Below the pieces are notes generated by a model. That model did no database searches, was not told the DNA's origin, and worked only from the letters and a program-made list of their open reading frames with translations. A stretch of DNA of 64,000 nucleotides. Origin: Paenibacillus cymbidii. GTDB lineage: Bacteria > Bacillota > Bacilli > Paenibacillales > NBRC-103111. Below are positions 20,129-29,569 of this stretch, one piece after another (positions within the stretch are counted from its first letter, which is position 1; each line of letters begins with the position of its first letter). The translations under genes were made by a program, and so were the position numbers. The DNA is taken from positions 558,001 to 622,000 of the forward strand of contig NZ_SHLX01000001.1 of assembly GCF_004764705.1 (NCBI RefSeq), read 5' to 3'.

Positions 20129-21007
20129 ATGGATTTCGGCAGAGTCGTCACGGCTATGGTGACGCCGTTTGACGCGCAGCTTCAAGTGAACTGGACCAAA
20201 GTGGAAGAGCTTGTCGATTATTTGATCGAAGAACAGCAAAGCGAAAGCCTCGTCGTCTGCGGGACGACGGGGGAGTCGCCGACGCTTGGCGACGATGAGA
20301 AGGCGCGCATGTTCGAAACGGTCGTGAAACGTGCGAACGGGCGCGCCCGCGTCATCGCCGGTACGGGCAGCTACGATACGGCGGCGTCGATCGAAGCGAC
20401 GCAAGCGGCCGAGCGGGCCGGCGTCGACGGCGTGCTGCTCGTTGCCCCTTATTACAACCGGCCATCGCAAGAAGGGTTGTACCGCCATTTTGCGGCGATC
20501 GCCCAGTCGACCAAGCTGCCGGTCATGCTGTACAATATTCCGTCGCGAACCGGCATCAACGTGTCGCCGGAAACGACGCTTCGGCTTGCCGAACTGCCGA
20601 ACGTCGTCGCCTCGAAGGAGGCGCATGCCGATCTCGATCATATTACGACGCTGGTGGCCAAGGCGCCGGCGCATTTCCGCGTGTATTCCGGCGACGATTT
20701 CATGACGCTGCCGTTTCTGGCCGTTGGCGCATACGGGATCGTAAGCGTTGCCAGCCACGTGGTTGGCAAACGGTTGCAACAGTTGATCCGCACGTTCACA
20801 AGCGGACAAGTTCAGGAAGCGGCGCAGCTGCATGCTTCGCTGCACCCGATTTTCAAAGGGTTGTTCGAGTGCCCGCATCGCGTGCCGAACCCGGCTCCGG
20901 TCAAACATGCCTTGAACGCGCGCGGCATTGATGTCGGCGGCTTGCGATTGCCGCTCGTGGAAGTGACGAAGGAAGAAGCGGCGTTCATCGAAGCGCTGTT
21001 CGCCTAG
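20129..21007 (+). CDS. dapA: 4-hydroxy-tetrahydrodipicolinate synthase
   Basis: DapA (292 aa) condenses pyruvate with aspartate semialdehyde. It shows VVTAMVTPF, CGTTGESPTL, the YYNRPSQEG segment with the catalytic Tyr, and Schiff-base Lys163 in ASKEAH. ATG 20129 lies 6 bases after GGGAGGT; GTG 20114 is too early. The TAG stop (21005-21007) lies inside the left end of a putative miniature transposable element, so the last residues may have been altered by that insertion. Confidence 0.96.
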   Translation: MDFGRVVTAMVTPFDAQLQVNWTKVEELVDYLIEEQQSESLVVCGTTGESPTLGDDEKARMFETVVKRANGRARVIAGTGSYDTAASIEATQAAERAGVDGVLLVAPYYNRPSQEGLYRHFAAIAQSTKLPVMLYNIPSRTGINVSPETTLRLAELPNVVASKEAHADLDHITTLVAKAPAHFRVYSGDDFMTLPFLAVGAYGIVSVASHVVGKRLQQLIRTFTSGQVQEAAQLHASLHPIFKGLFECPHRVPNPAPVKHALNARGIDVGGLRLPLVEVTKEEAAFIEALFA

Positions 21008-21231
21008 AGCGTGTTTGAATACTCCGAAGACAGCAGATTGGGCCGAATTTTCGTTCCATGCAAGGAAGTTTTGCGCAGGCTTACCGGGGGTAAGTCAAGC
21101 AAAGGTGACGCAGCAGGGGGCGAAAAGGCGGTGCAAGATGCACCTGAGCGGGTTACCAGACACACCCTGACGCAGCAGGGGGCGAAAAGGCGGTGCAAGA
21201 TGCACCTGAGCGGGTGTTCAAACAGGCCCTA
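21005..21231. mobile_element. Putative MITE-like element at the dapA stop codon
   Basis: Inverted ends TAGAGCGTGTTTGAA (21005-21019) and TTCAAACAGGCCCTA (21217-21231) match at 13 of 15 positions, with weaker similarity continuing inwards. The interior codes for nothing credible and contains two copies of a 48-bp sequence. The terminal TA at both ends would fit a TA target duplication. No transposase is present in the window. Confidence 0.55.
21106..21215 (+). repeat. Two 48-bp direct repeats inside the MITE-like element
   Basis: The sequence beginning TGACGCAGCAGGGGGCGAAA and ending CCTGAGCGGGT occurs at 21106-21153 and 21168-21215 without visible differences, offset by 62 bp. Confidence 0.9.
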
Positions 21232-21307
21232 AAGCCGCGTCATCAAGTGCGGCCGGCAAGCATCGAATCGCTTTTTGGGGGAACCATAAGGGTACCGAAT
21301 GGCTGGC

Positions 21308-21337
21308 TTGTGTTTGCCTCTTTTTATCTTGTATAAT
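21308..21337 (+). promoter_or_regulatory. Sigma-A promoter of the RNase J gene
   Basis: TTGTGT at 21308-21313, 18-base spacer, TATAAT at 21332-21337, giving a leader of about 75 bases. Confidence 0.7.
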
Positions 21338-21416
21338 GATGCTAAGTGGCTGGTGCGGTTCTTTTTGATTTGGGATCATATGGAAATCGTCGCGAAACTA
21401 ACAAGGAGGTATTGCT

Positions 21417-23093
21417 TTGTCCAAGAAATCAGTTGATAAGTTGTTGATCTTCGCTCTTGGCGGCGTGGGCGAGATCGGTAAGAATATGTATGTTATCCAG
21501 TACGCGAATGATATTGTGGTCGTGGACTCCGGTTTGAAATTTCCCGAGGAGGACATGCTGGGGATCGATATCGTCATTCCCGACATCTCGTATTTGATCG
21601 AGAATCGCGACAAGGTACGCGGCATTCTGCTCACGCACGGACATGAAGACCATATCGGCGGTTTGCCTTATGTTCTTCGCCAGCTGAATGTACCGATATT
21701 CGGCACGAAGCTGACGCTCGGGCTTGTCGAGGCGAAGCTGAAGGAAGCGGGATTGCTCGGCGAAACGAAGCGTGTGCTCATCAATGCCGAATCCGTGCTG
21801 CATATGGGAACGATTACGGCGACGTTCTTCAAGACGAACCATAGCATTCCCGATTCGGTCGGGATTTGCCTGGACACGCCGGAAGGCGCCGTCGTTCATA
21901 CGGGAGACTTCAAGTTCGACCAGACGCCGGTCAACGACCAGTATGCGGATTTGCACCGGATGGCCGAGATCGGCAAGAAGGGCGTACTTGCGCTTCTGTC
22001 GGACAGCACGAACGCGGAGCGCCCCGGTTTTACCGGATCGGAGAAGAGCGTCGGCGTCGAGCTGGAGGAAGTATTCCGCAGGTCGAAGCAGCGCGTCGTT
22101 GTGGCGACATTCGCATCGAACGTGCACCGCGTGCAGCAGGTCATCGACGCGGCTGAAGCGACGCGCCGCAAGGTGGCGGTGATCGGGCGCAGCATGGTCA
22201 ACGTGGTGACGATTGCTTCGGAGCTCGGCTACTTGCGCATCCCGGACGGCATGCTGATCGAGCCGGAGGAAGTGAACCGGATGGCGGCCGACCGCGTGGT
22301 CATTCTGTCGACCGGCAGCCAGGGCGAGCCGATGTCGGCGCTGACGCGCATGGCGCGCTCCACGCACCGCAAGGTGGACATCCTGCCTGGCGACACGGTC
22401 ATTATTGCGGCGACGCCGATTCCCGGCAACGAGAAGTATGTCGGTCGCACGGTTGACGAGCTGTTTCGGCTCGGCGCGCACGTCATTTACGGCCCGGGTT
22501 CGGTATCGGGCGTTCACGTATCCGGTCACGGCAGCCAGGAAGAGCTGAAGCTGATGCTCAACCTGATGCGGCCGCGCTACTTTATCCCGATCCACGGCGA
22601 GTACCGGATGCTGCGCCTGCACGGGCAACTGGCGGAGAAGGTCGGCATCGACCGCGAAGACATCTTCATCATCGATATCGGCGAAACGGTCGAAATCGAG
22701 AACGGTGTCGCCCGCAAAGGGTCGCGCGTGTCTTCCGGCAATGTGCTGATCGATGGTCTCGGCGTCGGCGACGTCGGAAATATCGTGCTTCGAGACCGCA
22801 AGCTGTTGTCGCAGGACGGCATTCTCGTCGTTGTGGTGACGCTCAGCAAGCAGGACGGCACGATTCTGTCCGGACCGGATATCATTTCCCGCGGCTTCGT
22901 ATACGTTCGGGAATCCGAAGGATTGCTGGAAGAAGCGAATCGGATCGTAACGAGCACGCTCACCAGGTTAATGAGCGAGAATGTCAATGAATGGGCCTCG
23001 CTCAAAACACATGTCAAAGACGCACTCGGACGATTTTTATATGAACAGACAAGAAGACGCCCCATGATTCTGCCAATTATCATGGAAGTTTAA
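21417..23093 (+). CDS. rnjB: Ribonuclease J (RnjB position)
   Basis: A beta-CASP metallo-beta-lactamase ribonuclease (558 aa) with 5'-3' exo- and endonuclease roles in mRNA decay and rRNA processing. Metal ligands H74, H76, D78 and H79 lie in LTHGHEDHIGG; further motifs are HTGDFKFDQTP, LLSDSTNAERPG, TGSQGEPMSALTRMA, VHVSGHGSQEELKLML and IPIHGEYRML. TTG 21417 follows AAGGAGGT by 6 bases. Its place between dapA and tepA is that of B. subtilis rnjB (ymfA); without a second paralogue to compare I cannot exclude a role closer to RNase J1. Confidence 0.94.
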   Translation: MSKKSVDKLLIFALGGVGEIGKNMYVIQYANDIVVVDSGLKFPEEDMLGIDIVIPDISYLIENRDKVRGILLTHGHEDHIGGLPYVLRQLNVPIFGTKLTLGLVEAKLKEAGLLGETKRVLINAESVLHMGTITATFFKTNHSIPDSVGICLDTPEGAVVHTGDFKFDQTPVNDQYADLHRMAEIGKKGVLALLSDSTNAERPGFTGSEKSVGVELEEVFRRSKQRVVVATFASNVHRVQQVIDAAEATRRKVAVIGRSMVNVVTIASELGYLRIPDGMLIEPEEVNRMAADRVVILSTGSQGEPMSALTRMARSTHRKVDILPGDTVIIAATPIPGNEKYVGRTVDELFRLGAHVIYGPGSVSGVHVSGHGSQEELKLMLNLMRPRYFIPIHGEYRMLRLHGQLAEKVGIDREDIFIIDIGETVEIENGVARKGSRVSSGNVLIDGLGVGDVGNIVLRDRKLLSQDGILVVVVTLSKQDGTILSGPDIISRGFVYVRESEGLLEEANRIVTSTLTRLMSENVNEWASLKTHVKDALGRFLYEQTRRRPMILPIIMEV

Positions 23094-23135
23094 TACCGCC
23101 AACTGGTCACTTAATGGAACCTTGTCACATCCAGC

Positions 23136-23170
23136 AGCGCCTTTCCTTATACGGAGAGGCGCTTATTTGA
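23136..23170 (+). terminator. Rho-independent terminator of rnjB
   Basis: 11-bp stem AGCGCCTTTCC/GGAGAGGCGCT (one wobble), loop TTATAC, followed by TATTTGATTTC. Confidence 0.75.
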
Positions 23171-23233
23171 TTTCAAAAAAGTATAAAATACCGCTGTTGC
23201 GGCCGGCGCGGCATCATGCCGCGCCGGGTTACG

Positions 23234-23425
23234 AAAATAGCCCATGAAAAATGGCTTATTTGCCCGATTTCGGGCGCCTCGTCGGAAATAGCCAGTGAAA
23301 ACATGGCTTATTGCTCCAGTAGGCCCCGAATCAGGCCTTCTAGTCGAAATAGCCAGTGATTTCACTGGTTATTTTGCTGGGAATGCTCGTTTTGGGCGGA
23401 ATAGGCAATAAAACATGGCCTATTT
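23234..23425. repeat. Four-hairpin A-B-B-A repeat element, copy 2
   Basis: Units at 23234-23261, 23286-23312, 23347-23373 and 23400-23425; centres are about 52, 61 and 52 bp apart as in copy 1. Unit 3 keeps the B-type arms AATAGCCAGTGA/TCACTGGTTATT with a G-U pair, and units 1 and 4 are A type. Unit 2 is a mixed form: its left arm is B type and its right arm A type. The element occupies the rnjB-tepA intergenic region; 23426-23708 beyond it shows only a candidate promoter. Confidence 0.85.
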
Positions 23426-23619
23426 TTCCGGAACGTTTGATCGGAGCGCCAAGAAAGCAAATTGGTTGGTTGGTGGAGGGAGAATGCCGCCCCTGTGTGC
23501 AAAGAGTCTGCTTGGCGATCGTTCAAACAGGGCGGGAGCGGAGAGCTGGGCTTGGCATGGAGAATCGGTAACAAACGCTAAACGCACGGCGTGAGGCCGC
23601 GGCAAATCGCCAGTCAACG

Positions 23620-23651
23620 TATAATCGCCGGCTTCCGGCATCCATACTATA
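23620..23651 (+). promoter_or_regulatory. Candidate promoter before tepA, possibly sporulation-type
   Basis: GTATAAT (from 23619) and CATACTATA (23643-23651) lie about 60 bases before tepA. The second resembles -10 boxes of sigma-E/sigma-K promoters, but neither -35 match is good. Confidence 0.25.
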
Positions 23652-23708
23652 CGGGAATAGGGCGACGCATGCCGTTTAAGACCAGCGTCCCGGAAGGAGC
23701 AGCGAACG

Positions 23709-24455
23709 ATGAACGATTGGCGCGCGACGAACGAAGAAGCACCCGCCCCCGCACCGGCGCCGGCGCAGGAGGACAAAAAAGTGCTCGACAACATCCAGCA
23801 GCTCGGGCAAACGAACACGCCGGCACCGGCCGAATCGAACGTGTTCTGCATGACGATCGTCGGGCAAATCGAAGGGCACATCATTTTGCCGCCGCAGAAC
23901 AAAACGACCAAATACGAGCACATCATTCCGCAACTGGTTGCCGTCGAACAAAATCCGAAAATCGAAGGCGTGCTGATCATTCTTAATACGGTTGGCGGCG
24001 ATGTGGAGGCGGGTCTGGCGATTGCGGAGATGATCGCTTCCTTGTCGAAGCCGACGGTGACGCTCGTGCTCGGCGGCGGCCACAGCATCGGCGTGCCGAT
24101 CGCCGTATCCGCGGGCTACTCCATCATCGCCGAAACAGCGACGATGACGGTGCACCCGATCCGGCTGAACGGGCTCGTCATCGGCGTGCCGCAAACGTTC
24201 GAATATTTGGATAAAATGCAGGAGCGGGTCATTCGCTTCGTAACGAAACATTCGCGGATTACCGAGGAGAAGTTCAAGGAGCTGATGTTCAAAACGGGCG
24301 AGCTGACGCGCGACATCGGCACGACGGTGATCGGTGCGGACGCGGTCAAATACGGCCTGATCGACGTCATCGGCGGCGTGGGCGAAGCGATCCGCGAACT
24401 GAACCGGCGCATTGCCGAACGGAAGCAGGAAGGCAACGGAGGATACGTGCAATGA
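23709..24455 (+). CDS. tepA: ClpP-like serine protease TepA (YmfB)
   Basis: TepA (248 aa) is a ClpP-fold protein usually found next to ylzJ and spoIIIE. The N-terminus (about 1-45) is an Ala/Pro-rich linker with no signal peptide. The ClpP core follows, with nucleophile Ser126 in GGGHSIGVP and His149 in ATMTVHP. It has been discussed in B. subtilis as a translocation-enhancing protein and as a spore-protein protease; the role is not settled. ATG 23709 follows GGAAGGAG. The stop overlaps ylzJ by 4 bases. Confidence 0.92.
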   Translation: MNDWRATNEEAPAPAPAPAQEDKKVLDNIQQLGQTNTPAPAESNVFCMTIVGQIEGHIILPPQNKTTKYEHIIPQLVAVEQNPKIEGVLIILNTVGGDVEAGLAIAEMIASLSKPTVTLVLGGGHSIGVPIAVSAGYSIIAETATMTVHPIRLNGLVIGVPQTFEYLDKMQERVIRFVTKHSRITEEKFKELMFKTGELTRDIGTTVIGADAVKYGLIDVIGGVGEAIRELNRRIAERKQEGNGGYVQ

Positions 24456-24691
24456 TTATCCATTCTGTCATGCCGATCGAAACGGTCATGCAAGGGTTTG
24501 ACGAGCACCAGCCGGCTTTCCAGGAAATCGAGCTGGGCGGCGTCACCATGCAGGTCGAAACGGTCGATGCCCGCCGGGTACGCATCGTGCGCCTGTTCAG
24601 CCCGGACCCGCAAGATTATTTGAATCCCCACTACACCCCGGGGACGATCATCGCCTTTGCGCCAAACTTCCCGTCGGACAAACGCGGCTGA
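24452..24691 (+). CDS. ylzJ: YlzJ-like protein
   Basis: A 79-aa conserved protein of unknown function with the YlzJ pattern: [36 protein letters not shown] at the N-terminus and [24 protein letters not shown] near the end. No membrane segment or signal. ATGA overlap with tepA implies coupled translation and a shared role with that protease. A strong terminator closes the pair. Confidence 0.9.
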   Translation: MIIHSVMPIETVMQGFDEHQPAFQEIELGGVTMQVETVDARRVRIVRLFSPDPQDYLNPHYTPGTIIAFAPNFPSDKRG

Positions 24692-24721
24692 CAGGAACAT
24701 CCGGCAGTCAGCCACACAGTC

Positions 24722-24750
24722 GAACCCGCCCCCAACCGGGTTCTTTTTTT
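24722..24750 (+). terminator. Rho-independent terminator of tepA-ylzJ
   Basis: 7-bp stem GAACCCG/CGGGTTC followed by TTTTTTT. It marks the left border of the carbohydrate island. Confidence 0.92.
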
Positions 24751-24812
24751 GTATAAAATCCGGCTTGCCGGGAAAGTCGATAAATTTTCGCATAAAAAAA
24801 TAAAAATTCAAT

Positions 24813-24841
24813 TAGCGGCGCTCGCCAAAATCGGGTTTAAT
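24813..24841 (+). promoter_or_regulatory. Shared upstream motif before the rhamnosidase gene
   Basis: TAG-N9-CCA-N3-TCGGGTTTAAT, with identical spacing to a motif at 31397-31425 before the lyase-like gene. It lies in an A-rich region about 65 bases before the start codon. The 11-base part also occurs at 55210-55220 before rny, so cluster-specific control is only a possibility. Confidence 0.4.
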
Positions 24842-24906
24842 TAAGAAAAACGCGCCACCGGCTCACTGCGCCGGTTCGCGGCAGCAGCACAACCAGGGGG
24901 AACGTC

Positions 24907-27774
24907 ATGGACAAACGGGCGAAATGGATCTGGGACGACGGCGACCGCCAGCCGATTAATGAACATCGGATCTTCCGCAAAACGTTCGTCCTTCGGGACG
25001 GCGACCGCCGGAGTGCCGAACTGCGGCTTACGGCCGATTCGCGTTATCGCGTCTGGATCAACGGAACGGAAATCGGCAGCGGGCCGATTCGATCGACGGC
25101 CGATCATTGGTTTTACGATACGTATGAAGTGGGACACCACCTTCGGCCGGGCATCAATGCGATTGCCGTCAGTGTCTGGCATTTTGGCCATTCCAATTAT
25201 CAGTATGTGGAAGGCGAAGCCGGTTTGGCCGCGCTGCTCGAGGTGACGGGCGCAGACGGTGCAAGCCTGCTGACGCTGGCGACGGATGCCGGCTGGAAGC
25301 AAAAGCGGCACGAGGCGTACGAGCGTTATGTGGTCAAGCGCAACGTCAATCTCGGCTGGATGGAATGGTTCGACGCGAATCGGCAAGACGAGCGCTGGAC
25401 CGAAGCGGACTTCGACGACAGCGATTGGGCGAGCAGCTTCGTTGTCGCCGATAGTGGGGAAGGGTTCTGGGGAACGCTGTATCCCAGGCCGATTCCGCAT
25501 ATGGCGCGGCGCACGATCCACCCCGTACAAGTAAGCGCTGTCAGTGAAACCGTTCCCGCTGCGCACATTGTTTCGGTCAACATGCGCGACAACTTTTTCC
25601 CGGGAAGCCGTGACGCCAACGCCAAAATATTCAGCGGCTTTCTTGCTTCCGCGCTGGAAGCGGAGACGCAAGCGACAGGGACGATATCGTTCGCCCATTC
25701 CCGCTGGAACGGCGTGCAGGGCCGGTTCAAGATCGACGACACGTGGTTCGCCGCCGGCGAACCGATCGCGCTGACGCCGGGCCGCCATCTGTTCCTGCTG
25801 GAAATCATGGGCATTCACAACGATGTGCTGACGCATATCGAACTGCAGTTCGATCGTCCGGTCCGGTTCGTGCCGCCGCTGCCGGATAACGGTGCAAAAC
25901 ATTTTTCCGCCGCAACATTCGTCACAATCGGCCCTGTGCAAACGATCGTGCCGTCGGCGGACGGCGTGCAGCCCGTTTACGGCGGCGTCGAGAAGCGGAC
26001 CGGGCTGGACGAGACGGCGCCGCTGCTTGTGGAGGTCGGCCGCATCGGCACGCTGGAGGAGCTTGCGTCGCGAAGCGGCTTGTGCCGGAATGTACCGGAA
26101 GAATGGGTCATGCACAACAAACTGCTCATTTCGCTTATGCATCGCAAGCGGGTGCAACGCACGTTTCCGGTAACCGCGGCGCTGGAGGAGATGGTGTACC
26201 CTCATCCGCATCCGACGGTGCTTCCGATGCCGGCGGACGGAGGCGATATCGAAACGATTTTCGATTTTGGCACGTTATATATCGGGCATGTGGAATTCGA
26301 AGTGGAGGCGGAAGCCGGCACGGTGATCGATGTCTACGGCTTCGAGAAGCTGAAGGACGGCAAGCCGGTGTTTACGTTCGGCTGCAACAACGCTTTCCGC
26401 TACGTATGCCGGCAAGGCCGTCAGCGGTTTGCGAGCGGCACGCGAATGGGGCTGCGTTACGCCATGATGACGGTACGCCGCATGAGCGCGCCGGTCCGGG
26501 TGTTTGAATTCCGGCTGCAATACGCCGCTTACCCGACGACCACACACGCAGCATTTCGCTGCTCCGACCCGCTGCTGAACGATATATGGGACATTTCCCG
26601 GCAAACGCTGCAAATTTGCATGGAAGACGCGTTCACCGATTGCCCGACGTTCGAGCAGGTGTTCTGGACCGGCGACTTCCGAGTCAGCGCGCTCGCTGCG
26701 TATGCCGCTTTTGGTGCGGCCGATTTGGCGCGGCACTGCCTGGAGCTCGTGCCGCGCTCGCGCAGCCAAAGCCGGTTGCTGCTCGCGCAACTGCCTTCCG
26801 ATTGGCAAGCGGCCATCCCGGTATGGACGTTCAGCTGGATTATGGCGATCCGAGACTATGTGGAGCATACCGGCGATTTCAGCTTGTATGCGTCGCTGCT
26901 GCCGGAAGTGGCAGCTACGCTGCGCGATTATGACCGGTTCGTAGATGCGCGCGGGCTGCTGGACACCTCTTCCTGGAACTTGCTCGACTGGGCGCCGCTC
27001 GATTTGCCGCAGGCGGGCGTCGTTACGGCCCAGCAGGCGCTGTTCGCCCACTGCCACCGCATCGCGGCGGAGATGGCCGCGGCAACCGGCCGACCGGAGG
27101 AGGCGCAGCGATACAACGAACGTTACGAACAGCTCCGCGAGGCGATATGGCGGCATCTCCGCGATGCGGAGAGCGGCGAATACATCGACGGGCTGTACCG
27201 CAGCGGCGCGGTTTCCGCAACGAGAAGCGTGCATACGCACATGTTTCTGTATTTGACCGGCTGCCTGCACCCGGACGATAAGCAAGGCGTCGAACGCAAG
27301 CTGGTCGAGCGGCCGGCGCATTGGCCTGACATCGGAATGCCGTTCATGGCCGTCTATTTGATGGCGTGCTGGAATCGGATGGGGCGGGCGGATTTGACGC
27401 TGGAGCGCATCCGCACCGGTTGGGGGACGATGGTGGCGCACGGTTCGACGACGGCATGGGAAACGTTCGAGACGGCGCACCGCAGCGAGGCGCACGGCAG
27501 TTCCTCCGCTCCCGTCTACGCGCTCGCCGAACAGCTGCTGGGCATTCGGCGGATGGCGCCGGGGTTCGCCCGCATCGGCATCGACCCGCCGCAAACGCCG
27601 CTTGCGTGGGTGACTGGTTCGCTGCCGACGCCGCACGGCAGGATCGACGTCAGCTGGACGAAGGAAGGAGATGTCCCGTCGATGGTCGTGACCGTACCGG
27701 CAGCGATCGAAACGACGATCGAATGCCCGCCGGAGGCGGGCTGGCACATACGCGTGAATACGATCGGCGGGTAA
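24907..27774 (+). CDS. Alpha-L-rhamnosidase, GH78 family
   Basis: A 955-aa enzyme that removes terminal alpha-L-rhamnose. N-terminal beta domains (AKWIWDDGD..., FRKTFVL, ADSRYRVWINGTEIGSGP) precede an (alpha/alpha)6 barrel. Candidate catalytic residues D578, E583 and D590 lie in DCPTFEQVFWTGD, and E852 lies in STTAWETFE; their mutual spacing equals that of D567/E572/D579/E841 of Bacillus RhaB as I recall them. There is no signal peptide, so it should act in the cytoplasm on imported oligosaccharides. ATG 24907 follows a GGGGGAA site. The two-component genes begin about 110 bases downstream. Substrate beyond rhamnose cannot be read from sequence. Confidence 0.9.
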   Translation: MDKRAKWIWDDGDRQPINEHRIFRKTFVLRDGDRRSAELRLTADSRYRVWINGTEIGSGPIRSTADHWFYDTYEVGHHLRPGINAIAVSVWHFGHSNYQYVEGEAGLAALLEVTGADGASLLTLATDAGWKQKRHEAYERYVVKRNVNLGWMEWFDANRQDERWTEADFDDSDWASSFVVADSGEGFWGTLYPRPIPHMARRTIHPVQVSAVSETVPAAHIVSVNMRDNFFPGSRDANAKIFSGFLASALEAETQATGTISFAHSRWNGVQGRFKIDDTWFAAGEPIALTPGRHLFLLEIMGIHNDVLTHIELQFDRPVRFVPPLPDNGAKHFSAATFVTIGPVQTIVPSADGVQPVYGGVEKRTGLDETAPLLVEVGRIGTLEELASRSGLCRNVPEEWVMHNKLLISLMHRKRVQRTFPVTAALEEMVYPHPHPTVLPMPADGGDIETIFDFGTLYIGHVEFEVEAEAGTVIDVYGFEKLKDGKPVFTFGCNNAFRYVCRQGRQRFASGTRMGLRYAMMTVRRMSAPVRVFEFRLQYAAYPTTTHAAFRCSDPLLNDIWDISRQTLQICMEDAFTDCPTFEQVFWTGDFRVSALAAYAAFGAADLARHCLELVPRSRSQSRLLLAQLPSDWQAAIPVWTFSWIMAIRDYVEHTGDFSLYASLLPEVAATLRDYDRFVDARGLLDTSSWNLLDWAPLDLPQAGVVTAQQALFAHCHRIAAEMAAATGRPEEAQRYNERYEQLREAIWRHLRDAESGEYIDGLYRSGAVSATRSVHTHMFLYLTGCLHPDDKQGVERKLVERPAHWPDIGMPFMAVYLMACWNRMGRADLTLERIRTGWGTMVAHGSTTAWETFETAHRSEAHGSSSAPVYALAEQLLGIRRMAPGFARIGIDPPQTPLAWVTGSLPTPHGRIDVSWTKEGDVPSMVVTVPAAIETTIECPPEAGWHIRVNTIGG

Positions 27775-27886
27775 CCCGCCGGTCGTTGCCGCCTATTGGA
27801 GGTATCGCCGACATTTTGAACAAGCACTGTTGGGGTTTGGCCTTTATGCAGCATGATCGTACCCTCATCCGATGGAGGTTGAAGCC

Positions 27887-29569
27887 GTGATCAAGGTAGC
27901 CGTTATCGACGACAAACCGATGATCCGCCAGGCGATCGTCAAGGCAATCGACTGGGAACATCTCAATTGCACCGTCGCCGGCACGGCCGAAGACGGTTTG
28001 GAAGGGCAGGAACTGCTTGCCCGCGAGCTTCCCGATCTGCTCATTACGGATATCCGCATGCCGGGCCTTAGCGGAATCGAACTGGCCGGCTGGATGGCCG
28101 ATCATCTGCCGCAATCGCGCACGATTCTGATTACCGGCCACCAGGAGTTCGAATATGCCCGTATGGCCGTCAAGCAGGGCGTATACGATTTGATCGTCAA
28201 GCCGATCGATTACGACGATCTGCACCGGGTGATCGATGCGGCGGTGACGGAGCTGACGCAAGCGCGCCGGGATGCGCTGGAGAAGACGCGGCTGGCCGGG
28301 GAGGTCAGCCGGTTGGCCGCGGAATTCGCGCGTCTTGCGCCGACTGTGGGCGGCAAGCTGCTGGCGGACGCGCTCGGCGGCAGAACGATCGAGGAGCGGG
28401 AGTGGCGGGAGGCAATGCGCGCATACGACCCGGAAACGATCCGCTTCTCGCTTGCGCTCGTGCGCTGCGTGCGTTTGAACGGCGACGCCGGATTCGACGG
28501 GGGACCGCCGGACGGGCTGCAGCTCGTATCGGGCCTGGTGCGCGAAATCAGCGGCAGGATGAGCGTGGATACGCTGGAGTCGTTTCCGAACGGCCATCTG
28601 GCCGTCGTGCTGTTATTCCGAAGCGGATTGCCGCAACGGGAAATGGAAGTGAATTTGCGCCGGTTCGGGCACGAACTTGCGGTGCAGTGCGAGCTCCGGC
28701 ACGGGGTCGTGGTCAATATCGCTTCCAGCTCGTTCTATCGATCGCTGAGCGGCTTGAGGCCGGCTTACGAGGAAACCGTGGCGCTGCTGGAGCGCGGCTT
28801 CTTCCTGCATGACCGCAAAGTGCTGACGCCGCAAATGTCGCTCCCGGACAACCGCAAGGGGAAGCAGTCGATCGTCAAGGAACTGGACGATTTTGCCCGC
28901 ACGCTGGAGAAGGAGCCGAAAGAGAAGCTGCTGTTCGAGGCGGAAAGGCTGATGGAGCGGCTGGAGGAATACAGCGCTGGCAGTACGCTGGTGTTGAAAG
29001 CGCTCTTATCGGAAGTTTGCCTGTTGGCGGTCCGCTGCCATTACCGCCACACCGGCAACGAATTTGCGCTGGACAAAGGCATCGACCGGATTGTCAGCGA
29101 CGTATCGCGGCTGAACAGCTTGCCGGAGGCGCGCGATTACGTACTCGACATCGTGCTGCGGGTCAAATCCGCACTGGATGGGGGAGCGGCCGTCTACAGC
29201 CGGATGACCCAACTGATTCTCGACTACATCAACCTGCATTATGACGAGGAGATCAGCCTCACGTCGGTGGCCGAACATTTCAAGCTGAGCCCGAACTACA
29301 TGAGCCGGATGGTGCGCCAGGAAACGGGCGAAAATTTCGTCGGCATCGTCGCCAAAATGAGAATTCAGGCAGCGAAACGGCTGCTCGAAGATCCGACGCG
29401 CAAAGTGAACGAAGTCGGCGCCATGGTCGGCTACAAGGAGTACGCCTATTTCTACTACGTGTTCAAGCGTTTGACCGGCCTTGCCCCGAAGGAATACCAG
29501 CAATCGTTCCTTCGCGATGAGCCGGGCGGCGCGCCGCGCTCGTTTTCGCGCGACGGAGGGACGTCATGA
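27887..29569 (+). CDS. YesN-type response regulator, AraC-family output
   Basis: A 560-aa regulator: CheY-like receiver at 1-120 with acidic pocket D8/D9, phospho-acceptor D55 (LITDIRMPG) and the conserved Lys in IVKPID; a long central region of unknown fold (about 130-440); and a C-terminal AraC double helix-turn-helix (about 455-555, EISLTSVAEHFKLSPNYMSRMVRQETGENF...GYKEYAYFYYVFKRLTGLAPKEY). GTG 27887 follows GGAGG by 8 bases; the ATG 15 bases earlier overlaps that site. It overlaps the kinase gene by 4 bases. By analogy to YesMN pairs it should activate the adjacent transport and enzyme genes. Confidence 0.92.
   Translation: MIKVAVIDDKPMIRQAIVKAIDWEHLNCTVAGTAEDGLEGQELLARELPDLLITDIRMPGLSGIELAGWMADHLPQSRTILITGHQEFEYARMAVKQGVYDLIVKPIDYDDLHRVIDAAVTELTQARRDALEKTRLAGEVSRLAAEFARLAPTVGGKLLADALGGRTIEEREWREAMRAYDPETIRFSLALVRCVRLNGDAGFDGGPPDGLQLVSGLVREISGRMSVDTLESFPNGHLAVVLLFRSGLPQREMEVNLRRFGHELAVQCELRHGVVVNIASSSFYRSLSGLRPAYEETVALLERGFFLHDRKVLTPQMSLPDNRKGKQSIVKELDDFARTLEKEPKEKLLFEAERLMERLEEYSAGSTLVLKALLSEVCLLAVRCHYRHTGNEFALDKGIDRIVSDVSRLNSLPEARDYVLDIVLRVKSALDGGAAVYSRMTQLILDYINLHYDEEISLTSVAEHFKLSPNYMSRMVRQETGENFVGIVAKMRIQAAKRLLEDPTRKVNEVGAMVGYKEYAYFYYVFKRLTGLAPKEYQQSFLRDEPGGAPRSFSRDGGTS

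Noticed and set aside
18659..20908. 749-codon antisense ORF opposite asd-dapG-dapA
   Set aside because: It spans three well-supported + strand genes and has shadow composition.
21011..21232. 73-codon ORF inside the MITE-like element
   Set aside because: No ribosome binding site, spans the element exactly and includes the duplicated 48-bp unit; not protein-like.
24765..24796. Promoter for the rhamnosidase gene
   Set aside because: TTGCCG and A-rich -10-like sequences do not give an acceptable spacing, so only the shared motif is reported.
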